64,000 bases of DNA, taken from contig JAKZAP010000007.1 in assembly GCA_023053575.1 (NCBI GenBank), positions 26,003,464 through 26,067,463 of the forward strand. Direction: 5' to 3'. The first letter of the stretch is position 1. Each line of letters opens with the position of its first letter. The notes under the pieces were generated by a model, which had not been told where the DNA came from, made no database searches, and saw only the letters and a program-made list of their open reading frames with translations. Source of the stretch: Branchinecta lynchi (taxonomy: Eukaryota > Arthropoda > Branchiopoda > Anostraca > Branchinectidae). Positions 34,933 through 42,896 of this stretch are shown here, piece by piece. The translations under genes and the position numbers were made by a program.

Positions 34933-35300
34933 ATTCAAGTACCTACTTAAAAAATTCAAGTACTCACTTCAAAAATTCAAGTACCTACTTCAAAACTTCA
35001 AGTACCTACTTAAAAAATTCAAGTACCTACTTAAAAAATTCAAGTACCTACTTAAAAAATTCAAGTACCTACTTAAAAAATTCAAGTACCTACTTAAAAA
35101 AATCAAGTACCTACTTAAAAACTTCAAGTACCTACTTAAAAAATTCAAGTACCTACTTAAAAAATTCAAGTACCTACTTAAAAAATTCAAGCACCTACTT
35201 AAAAAAATCAAGTACCTACTTCAAAACTTCAAGTACCTACTTAAAAACTTCAAGTACCTACTTAATAAATCCAAGTATATACTTAAAATACTCAAGTAAA
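34933..35300. repeat. 21-bp minisatellite, about 17 units
   Basis: The unit AATTCAAGTACCTACTTAAAA is repeated almost without change between the polB stop and the ATPase gene. It ends against the ATPase 5' end and may have displaced its start codon. The open frame seen on the other strand (LSRYLNF repeated) is a by-product of the unit length. Confidence 0.95.
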
Positions 35301-35955
35301 AGTCTATGATTTTAGTGAAAAGAACACTTATCAGAATAAGCACGACCTTGCACCTCAGTGGCCATTTAGACTCTTAATTTGTGGTAGTTCTGGAACAGGG
35401 AAAACTAACCTTCTTTTGAATTTAATTTATGAATATCTTTGTTTCAACCGAATATACTTGTATGCTAAAGATCTTGAAGAAGATAAATATCAAGACCTTA
35501 TAACCAATTTAACCACTTTGGAGTCACAATGCAAATCGAAAGTCTTAACAGTAAGTAACAATCTTGATGATATTGTCGATGTTGACGACTTAGACCCTGA
35601 GTACCAAAACTTGATTATCTTTGACGATTTTGTCACTGAAAAAGACCAGAAGAAAATAGAAGATTTATTCATAAGAGGAAGAAAGAAAAATCCCTCAATT
35701 ATTTACTTGTCTCAAAGCTATCATAAAACGCCAAAGGTGGTAAGGCTCCAGTGCAATTATTTTGCATTCTTTCAGTGTTCTAATCCAAAAGAAGTAAAAT
35801 TAATAAGACAAAGCCATGTATCCAGTATAGACAATGAAAAATTTCTCAAACAATTCGAGACTGCAACCAAGGGCTACTGTTTTTTCTTCATAGATTTAAA
35901 AACAAAAGATAAAACTCTGAAGTACAGGAAAAACTTTGAAAAATTTACCGGATAA
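35287..35955 (+). pseudogene. ATP: A32-like FtsK/HerA-type genome packaging ATPase, start missing
   Basis: It would pump element DNA into capsids. The open frame runs from just after an in-frame stop at 35,284 to the stop at 35,955 (~222 codons). Walker A GSSGTGKTN is near residue 37, Walker B LIIFDDF near 115, and a sensor-like IIYLSQSYHKTP near 137, in the order of Polinton and NCLDV packaging ATPases. No in-frame ATG precedes the Walker A motif; the first is at 35,416, after it. The usual TAATAAATG start context is absent, and the minisatellite abuts the gene. So the 5' end is probably damaged, while the body looks intact. Confidence 0.88.
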
Positions 35956-35971
35956 TTTATTTCTATAATAA

Positions 35972-36697
35972 ATGAATAAATTTGGTAGTGTCGGAAAAAA
36001 GGTTAGTAACGAATCGAAAGTTACTGACGAAAATGGTAACATTAACCTACATGATAGACGAATTATAAATTTAGGTGATGCCAAGGCAGACAAGGATGCT
36101 ATTAGCTTAAGATCTATGACTGTGATTATGAATCAATTTATAGAACAAATGACTGCAGGACCAGTGCAAGCCAACCAATACTTTAGCGAAGATATCAACA
36201 GATTAACTGCGATAGATGATTCTCCTGATAATTCGTTGGTAAGGAACAAAGATAAAGGGTTATTTGTAAAACAAACAATTGGAGTTAGTGAAAAAGAACT
36301 TGATGCTGGGAATAAAGTAATCACAATTGTTCAAGATCCTAGAAACAAACATGATGCTGTTAATTTAGGAACGTTAACTACGTATCTTTTAGATTTTGAC
36401 AAAAAGCTCGAAAACCAACAAGCCCTTAGCAAAAGTATTGAAACGAAGATTGGCGACCTTAGCAAAAGTATTGACAAAAAGCTTCTTGACCTTAGGAAAA
36501 GTATTGACAAAAAGCTCGAAAACCAACAAAAAATGAGCAGTAATATTAGTTCAAATGATTTGGACCAAGATCTGCATATCAATGGTAATGAAAGAGCAGT
36601 CGTAAACATTTTAAAAAGGCTTTTAGAGCAAAAACCTGTTGATCAAGATTTTGTTAAGAAAACAGAAGACTTCATGAAAACTAAACTAAAGAAATAA
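35972..36697 (+). CDS. Fibre-like coiled-coil Polinton protein
   Basis: 241 codons from ATG in TAATAAATG. The first half holds two copies of a pattern common in phage tail-fibre proteins: RRIINLGDAKADKDAISL (~28) and VITIVQDPRNKHDAVNLG (~115), where an (I/V)xxxxDPxxxxDAV turn precedes a helix. The second half is a coiled coil with repeated SIDKKLLDLRKSIDKKLENQ, and the C-terminus is basic. Such layout would fit a trimeric fibre or spike on the virion. The pattern is seen in the sequence; the role is inferred. Short gaps to both neighbours indicate the compact gene block usual in Polintons. Confidence 0.6.
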   Translation: MNKFGSVGKKVSNESKVTDENGNINLHDRRIINLGDAKADKDAISLRSMTVIMNQFIEQMTAGPVQANQYFSEDINRLTAIDDSPDNSLVRNKDKGLFVKQTIGVSEKELDAGNKVITIVQDPRNKHDAVNLGTLTTYLLDFDKKLENQQALSKSIETKIGDLSKSIDKKLLDLRKSIDKKLENQQKMSSNISSNDLDQDLHINGNERAVVNILKRLLEQKPVDQDFVKKTEDFMKTKLKK

Positions 36698-36727
36698 AAA
36701 TTATATGATAAATTAATTCCCTAATAA

Positions 36728-37051
36728 ATGGTTGAAACAATGGAGTATACAGTTTATTTGTCAAAGCTTCAGAAAGGAAAGCTGAAGAAATGTTTTGGTG
36801 CTAAACAAAAATGTCAGATACGTTATAGTCATAGTAGACAAAATGAACGAGAACCAGTTAAGTTACTTTTAAGTAAACGACAAATTGATAAAATTGAAAC
36901 ATGTAAAATGAATAATAAGGGCTGTGATATTGATGTATCATACAAACAGATGAAAGAAGCTGAAACAATGCTGAAAGGTAATTGTGTTATTTGCGGATCG
37001 AGGAAAAATCGCTTTTTAAAAAAAAACTCGACGCAGAAAAAGATATATTAA
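36728..37051 (+). CDS. Small pX-like basic Polinton protein
   Basis: 107 codons from ATG in CTAATAAATGG. The MEYTVYLSKLQKGKLKKC start and the block LLLSKRQIDKIETCKMNNKG follow the repeated L-x-x-x-Q-x-x-K pattern of the small basic proteins found in Polintons and adintoviruses that are compared with adenovirus pX. The usual glycine/hydrophobic tail is missing; instead the frame runs through CVICGSRKNRFLKKN and overlaps the integrase frame by 70 bp. At 37,014-37,028 it reads TTTTTAAAAAAAAAC, an A-AAA-AAC slippery heptamer that would give a -1 shift straight into the integrase frame. It could be a chance homopolymer deletion instead. Confidence 0.6.
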   Translation: MVETMEYTVYLSKLQKGKLKKCFGAKQKCQIRYSHSRQNEREPVKLLLSKRQIDKIETCKMNNKGCDIDVSYKQMKEAETMLKGNCVICGSRKNRFLKKNSTQKKIY

Positions 37052-37911
37052 AGACGTATTATTCTAATTATTCAGGTGTTGATGATATTCACAGAAAGTT
37101 AAAAGAAAATGGAGTGAACGTTTCTAAAGATAAAATAAAAAATGTGTTGCAAAATGAGAATGTGTATACGTTACACAAACCTTCCTATCACAATTTTGAA
37201 AGGAGACGAGTCTATGTTCACTATGTTGATGAGCAATGGCAAGCTGATTTAGTTGACCTCCAGAAATATAAAAAAGCGAATGATAAAGCAAATTACATCT
37301 TGACTGTTATTGATTGCTTTAGTAAATATGCTTGGTGTGTCCCTTTGAAAGATAAAACGGGTGCTGGAATAATAAACACATTCAGTCATATATTTAAAGA
37401 AAGAATTCCTAGAAAGTTGCAAACTGATAAAGGCAAGGAATTTGTTATGAGGAATGTTCAATCTTTTTTGAAAAATAACGATATACACTGGTTTGCATCT
37501 GAAAGTGAACTGAAAGCACAAATCGTTGAACGATTCAACAGAACGCTAAAAGACAAGTTATGGAAATATTTTACTCACAACAACACTAGTAAATGGATTG
37601 ATATTTTACCTGTATTCGTAAATAATTATAATAACTCGTATCACCGATCAATACAAATGAAACCAGTTGATGCTAGTAAAAAGGTTAATCAGAAAAAGGT
37701 TTTTAGTGCTCTGTTTCCTCCAGTAGATGACTACAAAATCACAGGAAACGTCAAAGTAGGGGATTTAGTCAGAATTAAAAAAGAAAAAAGTGTTCAGATA
37801 GCAACCATCAGACCTACCATTCCCATTACTTATGAAATATCTGACAAAAGTGGGGAATTTATTCAAGGAGGGTTTTATGAGAAAGAACTTTCAAAATTTA
37901 TTATGAAATAA
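36982..37911 (+). CDS. INT: Retroviral-type (DDE) integrase
   Basis: It catalyses strand transfer of the element ends into host DNA. A helical N-terminal region (KDILKTYYSNYSGVDDIHRK) leads to the rve core: first Asp in WQADLVDL (~residue 87), second Asp in LQTDKGKEF (~147), and Glu in IVERFNRTLKDKLW (~181), all three present. A C-terminal SH3/chromo-like module starts at VKVGDLVRIKKEKS. The frame has no ATG before the catalytic core (the open frame can only be counted from a TTG at 36,982), so initiation must be non-ATG, depend on frameshifting from the upstream gene, or be lost. The rest of the gene is intact. Confidence 0.92.
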   Translation: MCYLRIEEKSLFKKKLDAEKDILKTYYSNYSGVDDIHRKLKENGVNVSKDKIKNVLQNENVYTLHKPSYHNFERRRVYVHYVDEQWQADLVDLQKYKKANDKANYILTVIDCFSKYAWCVPLKDKTGAGIINTFSHIFKERIPRKLQTDKGKEFVMRNVQSFLKNNDIHWFASESELKAQIVERFNRTLKDKLWKYFTHNNTSKWIDILPVFVNNYNNSYHRSIQMKPVDASKKVNQKKVFSALFPPVDDYKITGNVKVGDLVRIKKEKSVQIATIRPTIPITYEISDKSGEFIQGGFYEKELSKFIMK

Positions 37912-37927
37912 AATTACTTGTATATAA

Positions 37928-38748
37928 ATGGATTCAAGAGCTTGAGTGATATTTTATCGGATATAGTGAAGAACAGAGAAATTCAGAGAAGAAAGGTTCA
38001 ACAAAATGAGATGGAGAAGGCAGGATTTCGGGAATATGCTTCAGAATTAAACGCTCCAGTTATTATAGCACAAAAAGAAAACACTAAAGATACCATCAAA
38101 AAATTACATGAAAACACTAAAATGATCATAAATAAACTACAGGAAGGTGATGATAGTTCAAGAACAAGGCTTCTCCAGATAGGTGAAACGAATCAACCAT
38201 ATCAGCTTCCAGTTTCAGAGGTAGAAATGCAGTCAACCGCTTTAGAAGCATCTCCAACAAGTATAAAAGTTGTTGATCTGAATGAAGGTGTTGATAAAGA
38301 GTTATTAAAAGCACTTAATGTGAAATATAGAGATAATCATACAAGATATCAAGGGGAATATTTTGAGATGCCTCATTTTTATTATGATAACCCAGAGAAT
38401 ATAGAAGATGCTTTGGCTGAATTAACACCGATAAGTCAAAGTTATGGTGGTTTGAAAAGTAAAAGTAGTTCTAGTAAGTATGATGAACAAATTGAATTCA
38501 TAAAGAAATACAAGGATAGGTTAAAAACCATTCAAAATAATTTGCCATTAGTCAAACAAAAAGGAACTGGAGTATTTATGAATTGTGATGAAATGATTTC
38601 AAAACTATACACTTTGATAGGTAGCAGAGTAAACGGAAATACATCTGATGAGGTGAGAAATGAAGCTATTGATAGTTTGGATTCGTTAATGCGAAATAAA
38701 TTTCTTACGAAGAGATATTACAATTCAATATATAAAAAATATTTCTAA
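37928..38748 (+). pseudogene. Conserved Polinton hypothetical protein, broken at the start
   Basis: The expected start ATG at 37,928 sits in a TATATAAATG context, but its frame meets TGA after five codons. The long frame (open from 37,918, ~275 codons) is offset by one base, so a single-base loss near 37,930-37,940 has separated start and body. The product is helical and charged. Its C-terminal third contains KQKGTGVFMNCDEM, NEAIDSLDSLMRNKF and a Tyr-rich end, YYNSIYKKYF, a layout found in the unnamed protein between INT and capsid genes of Polintons. Function unknown; virion structural role possible. Confidence 0.6.
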
Positions 38749-38754
38749 TAAACG

Positions 38755-39470
38755 GTGTTGTTAAACATTGAAGGTAATGAAAGTATCAATGATATAACAT
38801 TTAGTCAACCAATCGAATTGAATCGTAATTGGGATTATGAAATAGGTTTGAATCAGTGTACTTTGTGGTATTCATGGCATAATATAAGTGATAAATTTGG
38901 AAATAATACATTTCAATACAGGAAAGATGAAGAGGGGGGGGGGGGTGGATGAATGTTACTATTCCTAATGGGATGTATAACGATGATTGCTTGAATTATT
39001 TTTTGTGTCAGTATTTTGATACCCCAAAAGATAAATGTCCTATTGTAATTTCATCCAATCCAGCATCTATGAGATTTGTCATACTATTACAAGAAAAATA
39101 TTTGTTTAGATTTAATAGTGACTTGTGTCAGATTTTAGGATTTGAGAAGGATAGTGAGATATCTAAGAAAATCAATGAAGGTACAAAGCTTCCGAATATA
39201 ACAAGAAGCGTTGATAAAATTCAAATTCACTGCTCTCTTGTAAACAGTTCTATCGTAAACAAAAGTAAATCAGATGTCATTTGGACATTTGTTCCGAATA
39301 CAGAACCGGGCTGTCAAATTGTTGAGAATCCTAGACAATTAATCTACCTTCCTATTAATACAAAAGACTTTATTTACTCCTTGAGAATGACAATTACTGA
39401 TCAGTTGGGAAGACCTATCGATTTGAATGGTGATAACGTTGGATACGTGCTGCATTTAAGAAAAGCTTAA
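38755..39470 (+). pseudogene. mCP: Minor capsid (penton-like) protein, start codon lost and frameshifted
   Basis: It would form the capsid vertices (single jelly roll). The start context TAATAAACG shows ATG changed to ACG at 38,755, the rest of the context being intact. The N-terminal frame (to 38,952) runs into a G12 tract at 38,935-38,946, after which coding continues in another frame (38,949-39,470). Diagnostic C-terminal blocks: DVIWTFVPNTEPGCQI, NPRQLIYLPINT, and RMTITDQLGRPIDLNGD, as in Polinton minor capsid proteins. Two independent lesions make it non-functional. Confidence 0.85.
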
Positions 39471-39481
39471 AGGATTAGTGA

Positions 39482-39996
39482 ATAAATATTCTTTGAGCCC
39501 AAGCTGACTTTGAAACATTTATTCAAACAATGTTTACACGGATACGTCAGCTCTGATTTTTCATCAGCGATATTTCGGCCCTTCTTGGCAAGGGTCCTCG
39601 TCAGGCTGTCAATCTTCTTATTCAACTTCGGGGAAGGAAACAAACCTGTAACAAATAACTGAAGCTTCGGTAGAAGCTTCAGTTATTTGTTACAGGTTTG
39701 TTTCCTTCCCCGAAGTTTGTAATCTTCGTATAGTGTAATCTTCGGTCGATCCGTCGGCACATCGGGTGTTTTTATATGTTTGTAATCAATTGTAAACTTC
39801 GGGGAAGGAAACAAACCTGTAACAAATAACTGAAGCTTCGGTAGAAGCTTCAGTTATTTGTTACAGGTTTGTTTCCTTCCCCGAAGTTGAATAAGAAGAT
39901 TGACAGCCTGACGAGGACCCTTGCCAAGAAGGGCCGAAATATCGCTGATGAAAAATCAGAGCTGACGTATCCGTGTAAACATTGTTTTGAATAAAT
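39482..39996 (-). mobile_element. Foldback-family element between two capsid genes
   Basis: Flanked by the exact 9-bp repeat GATTAGTGA (39,473-39,481; 39,997-40,005). On the minus strand it starts ATTTATTCAAAACAATG and ends CTCAAAGAATATTTAT, like the copies at 18,436 and 29,045. The interior is an almost perfect palindrome that itself contains two shorter palindromes (CTTCGGGGAAGGAAACAAAC..AACTGAAGCTTCGGTAGAAG). It falls in the 3' spacer of the minor capsid gene and does not break a frame. Confidence 0.9.
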
Positions 39997-40026
39997 GATT
40001 AGTGAAATAAAATTATTTACCTATAA

Positions 40027-40383
40027 ATGTTGATTAATAATAAGCGATTACTTTATAAAAGGCAGTATGGAAGTGGAATCGGTAGTGTATTCAAAAACAT
40101 TGTTAATTCCCAGTTATTTCAAACGTCAGCAAAACAAATAAAAGATGGGGCTATGTCAATGTATAATAATATTATTAAACCGAGATTTGAGTTGTTGAAA
40201 AACAGAGCAATAGAATATGGGAAAGATCTGATCGATGTAAACAAGAAGGAACTCATTGATGTAATTGGAAACAAAAAATCGATGAAGGATCTTCTCGGTA
40301 CAAATAAAAGGATTTTAAACCAAAGAAGTCAGGACTTGATCAAAACGTTAATGACTGGCAATGGATTAAAGATTCTGAAATAA
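40027..40383 (+). CDS. Small pVI-like capsid-associated Polinton protein
   Basis: 118 codons from ATG in CCTATAAATG. It has a basic N-terminus with a glycine-rich motif KRQYGSGIGSVFKNI, then amphipathic helices, and ends in TLMTGNGLKILK. A short protein with RQxGSGxGxxF next to the major capsid gene is standard in Polintons and has been compared with adenovirus pVI-like cement or membrane-active proteins. That comparison is family knowledge and only weakly testable here. It is intact. Confidence 0.65.
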   Translation: MLINNKRLLYKRQYGSGIGSVFKNIVNSQLFQTSAKQIKDGAMSMYNNIIKPRFELLKNRAIEYGKDLIDVNKKELIDVIGNKKSMKDLLGTNKRILNQRSQDLIKTLMTGNGLKILK

Positions 40384-40413
40384 GTTTTATTTAATAATTT
40401 CTTTCTTATATAA

Positions 40414-41751
40414 ATGGCAGTAAATAAAGTTATCAGTCCGCAATGGAACATTTTTGATGAACCGCTTGTGGATGAAACAGTGGTTAAATATGAATTTAAA
40501 GAAATTCGAGAAACAGATGTGAATGTATCTAATAAATCAGAGTTTGAATTCGTAACAAAGAAATTAGATTCTTGGTTTTATCCAAGTGAAAGTTATCTTG
40601 ATGTCAGTGTAAGAATAGTAAACGAAGATGGGACTCCTATAGCTGCAACCGATGTTGCTACTTTAACGAATAATGGATTTAATTTATTCAGTACCGCTGA
40701 GTATGTGATAAACGATGAATCGGTTGAAAAAATTAATCATGTTGGTATTACAACTACCGTTACAAAGTTGATTGAATACTCTGATGATTATTCCAGAAGT
40801 GCTGCAAGAAATCATTTCTGGTATAAAGATTATAATCAAGGGAAAGAAATCAATCCTGTAATTGCTTCGTTTACTGCAGGGGCTGGAACAGTCAGGTTGA
40901 CCAATAATGATAATTATGATAAAGGATTTGAAAAAAGATATAACAGAACAAAGAGCAGTAAATTAGTAAATATGTATTTACCATTATCAGAATTGTTTGG
41001 ATTTTTGAAAGGAAACAAACGATTCTTCAGAGGTGCATCGCATAAAATATTTCTAAGAAGAAATGATGATAACAACATGATTATAAGAAACGAAAATACT
41101 AATCTGAAAGTGGTCATCGAGTATTTATCCTGGAAGATCCCTATTGTAGCTCCTAGTATTGAAATGATGAGTAACTTAGAAAAGGGTCTTGCTAAGGACA
41201 GAAAGCATAATCTGATGTGGGAAGCATGTAATACTTATAAAAGCGATGTTAGTCAAAATAAGGAACACACTTGGAAAGTTATATCTGAGAGAAACAATCC
41301 AACAAAAGTAGTTGTGATGCTACAGAAAAATGAAAAGCATAACAATCAATTAATGAATAATATGGTGTTTGATCATATGAATTTAACAGACATAGAACTT
41401 AGAATTAATGGGGATAAATATCCTGAAGAACCACTTAAATGTGATTTTAGCGATGATAAATGTAAATACTCAAATCTTTACAATAGGTTCATACATTTGG
41501 GTTATAAACAATTAGCATTTGATACTGGTAGTGTTGTTAGTATAGAAGAATTTAAAGAAGTATACCCACTATTCTGTTTCGATGTTTCTAAACACGAGTC
41601 AAATATTTATAATGGAACAACTGCTGATATTGAAATAAGTTTAACGTTGAAAGATAATCAACCCGTACCATATAATGTTTACTGTGTTATATATTATGAA
41701 AGAAAAGCTACATTAGATATTATCAATAAAAATATGTATGTGAGTTTGTGA
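40414..41751 (+). CDS. MCP: Major capsid protein (double jelly roll)
   Basis: 445 codons, intact, ATG in TATATAAATGG. It builds the icosahedral shell. Recognisable blocks in order: YPSESYLDVSVRIVNEDGTP (~52), TLTNNGFNLFSTAEYVIND (~88), YSDDYSRSAARNHFWYKD (~123), YNRTKSSKLVNMYLPLSELF (~175), FFRGASHKIFLRR (~203), and in the second roll VVIEYLSWKIPIVAPSIE (~231) and MNLTDIELRINGDKYPEEPL (~322). Order and length suit Polinton/adintovirus hexon-like proteins. It is the best preserved gene of the element. Confidence 0.92.
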   Translation: MAVNKVISPQWNIFDEPLVDETVVKYEFKEIRETDVNVSNKSEFEFVTKKLDSWFYPSESYLDVSVRIVNEDGTPIAATDVATLTNNGFNLFSTAEYVINDESVEKINHVGITTTVTKLIEYSDDYSRSAARNHFWYKDYNQGKEINPVIASFTAGAGTVRLTNNDNYDKGFEKRYNRTKSSKLVNMYLPLSELFGFLKGNKRFFRGASHKIFLRRNDDNNMIIRNENTNLKVVIEYLSWKIPIVAPSIEMMSNLEKGLAKDRKHNLMWEACNTYKSDVSQNKEHTWKVISERNNPTKVVVMLQKNEKHNNQLMNNMVFDHMNLTDIELRINGDKYPEEPLKCDFSDDKCKYSNLYNRFIHLGYKQLAFDTGSVVSIEEFKEVYPLFCFDVSKHESNIYNGTTADIEISLTLKDNQPVPYNVYCVIYYERKATLDIINKNMYVSL

Positions 41752-41755
41752 GTCT

Positions 41756-42321
41756 GGATTTTTATTTAATAAAATCATCCACTAATAAATGGAGTCCACA
41801 AAGGAAGTCTTGAATACAATCAGAATGAATAAATACAATGAGACAATCAGGAAAGAAGAACTAGTTCTAGGATTGAAATATACTATCGTTAAAATGAGAA
41901 TTGCTAAGACAAAATATGGTGATAAGTTGGTTGTAGTCATTAATCATAATGACAAACCATGTGATTTGTTTATAACACAGAAATATAATGCCATTGCTAA
42001 CGAATTACTTTCAAAGAGAAATCTGGTTTTGCAGCCTATTGTACGCGAAAACAAGAACAAAGAAACATATGTGGATTTAGAACTGTTTACTCAGTAATAT
42101 TTGAAAAAAAAAGAAGTAGTGTATATTGTAGTATTTTATATGTAGTAAAGGGTAATATTTCTCATTTCTTGTATCCTTTATTTTGGAAGTAAGAAAATAA
42201 AAATGTTCTTAAAAAGGGGGATAATTTGGTAAAAAGGATGTTAAAATTTAAGAAATTGATGTGAAAATAGGGTTTTGAAATTGGGGGGAGGGTGGAGTGG
42301 GAGCGGCGATCTTATACTACT
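41756..42321. repeat. Polinton right terminal inverted repeat
   Basis: The inverse of the left repeat, uninterrupted, ending GGCGATCTTATACTACT. It includes the gene at 41,789-42,097 and then ~220 bp of AT-rich sequence with a G-rich stretch (GGGGGGAGGGTGGAGTGGGAG) near the tip. Confidence 0.9.
41789..42097 (+). CDS. Small terminal Polinton gene inside the TIR
   Basis: 102 codons from ATG in CTAATAAATGG. It is mostly beta-strand-like sequence with charged turns: TIVKMRIAKTKYGDKLVV, INHNDKPCDLFITQKYN and VLQPIVRENKNKETYVDL. It shows no catalytic motif or membrane segment. Because it lies wholly within the terminal repeat, the element originally carried two facing-out copies; the left one is broken by an insertion. 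A terminal or DNA-binding protein is conceivable from the location but nothing in the sequence proves it. Confidence 0.7.
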   Translation: MESTKEVLNTIRMNKYNETIRKEELVLGLKYTIVKMRIAKTKYGDKLVVVINHNDKPCDLFITQKYNAIANELLSKRNLVLQPIVRENKNKETYVDLELFTQ

Positions 42322-42896
42322 TCTGTGAAAGGGAGGTTCTTTTCGGCAACATGATATCTACTTGGAAGTGATTCTAAAAAAAGGGTTGACCTATCCGAAT
42401 TCCCAAGAATGTCACAATTCAGGTCACCGGCTAAAACCCAATTCACGTTTTTTGAAGACAGACTTTCGAGCAGAGACTTTAAACTGAAGCAACATTTCGC
42501 GAAAGAAGTGAACGATGCTATAGACCGTCGATCGCACGGAAAGTAAACGTTTATGAATGCAGTATTGTCACACTGGATCGCTAGGATGTTATTATCACTA
42601 TGAATCACAGAAGGCTTTGCTGGGGAACTGAGGAAAATTGCGAGACCACCGGATGGGCGGCCTTTAGTTTTCTTGGCCTCACGCGAAAAAAAATGGTGGG
42701 CAGGGGAGCGCTTTAGGCTAGACACGTTTGCTTTAGTCAAAAGATGTTCTTGCAAGAAGAGAACATCATGGGCTAATAGTTCATTAATCAACAAATCTTT
42801 GTCTTTGGTGCCGTTAATGTTAAGCGAAGCAAAACTTAAAGTAGTGGCCTGAATCATTTTGGAGCGGAGGCCAGGGCGCGCTTGATCACTTGGCAT
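42322..42896 (-). pseudogene. LINE ORF2, 5' part: AP endonuclease
   Basis: ATG at 42,896, overlapping the end of ORF1 by ~43 bp. The start of an APE-type endonuclease is clear: LSFASLNINGTKDKD (strand 1 with catalytic Asn), LLAHDVLFLQEHLL (Glu), and WVLAGDLNCD (Asp/Asn). The frame is cut at the Polinton edge right after LPFT and continues in the right phase at 28,600 with IHNRGCSKSNLDHV, which completes the SxLDHV endonuclease motif. This proves that the two halves were one gene. Confidence 0.88.

Larger units (their letters stand above)
28601..42321 (+). mobile_element. Polinton/Maverick element, 13.7 kb
   Basis: A self-synthesising, virus-like DNA transposon. The ends are AGTAGTATAAGATCGCC and its exact inverse, with terminal inverted repeats of ~566 bp and a 6-bp target duplication. 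Gene content is diagnostic: protein-primed DNA polymerase B, packaging ATPase, retroviral-type integrase, major capsid and penton-like proteins. It lies inside LINE ORF2. Decay: frameshifts in several genes, one lost start codon, minisatellite expansions and two inserted foldback elements (29,045-29,347; 39,482-39,996). An adenovirus-type protease was not found. It cannot be autonomous as it stands. Confidence 0.95.

Noticed and set aside
34990..35211. Minus-strand open frame with repeated LSRYLNF
   Set aside because: A by-product of the 21-bp minisatellite, whose unit length is a multiple of three.
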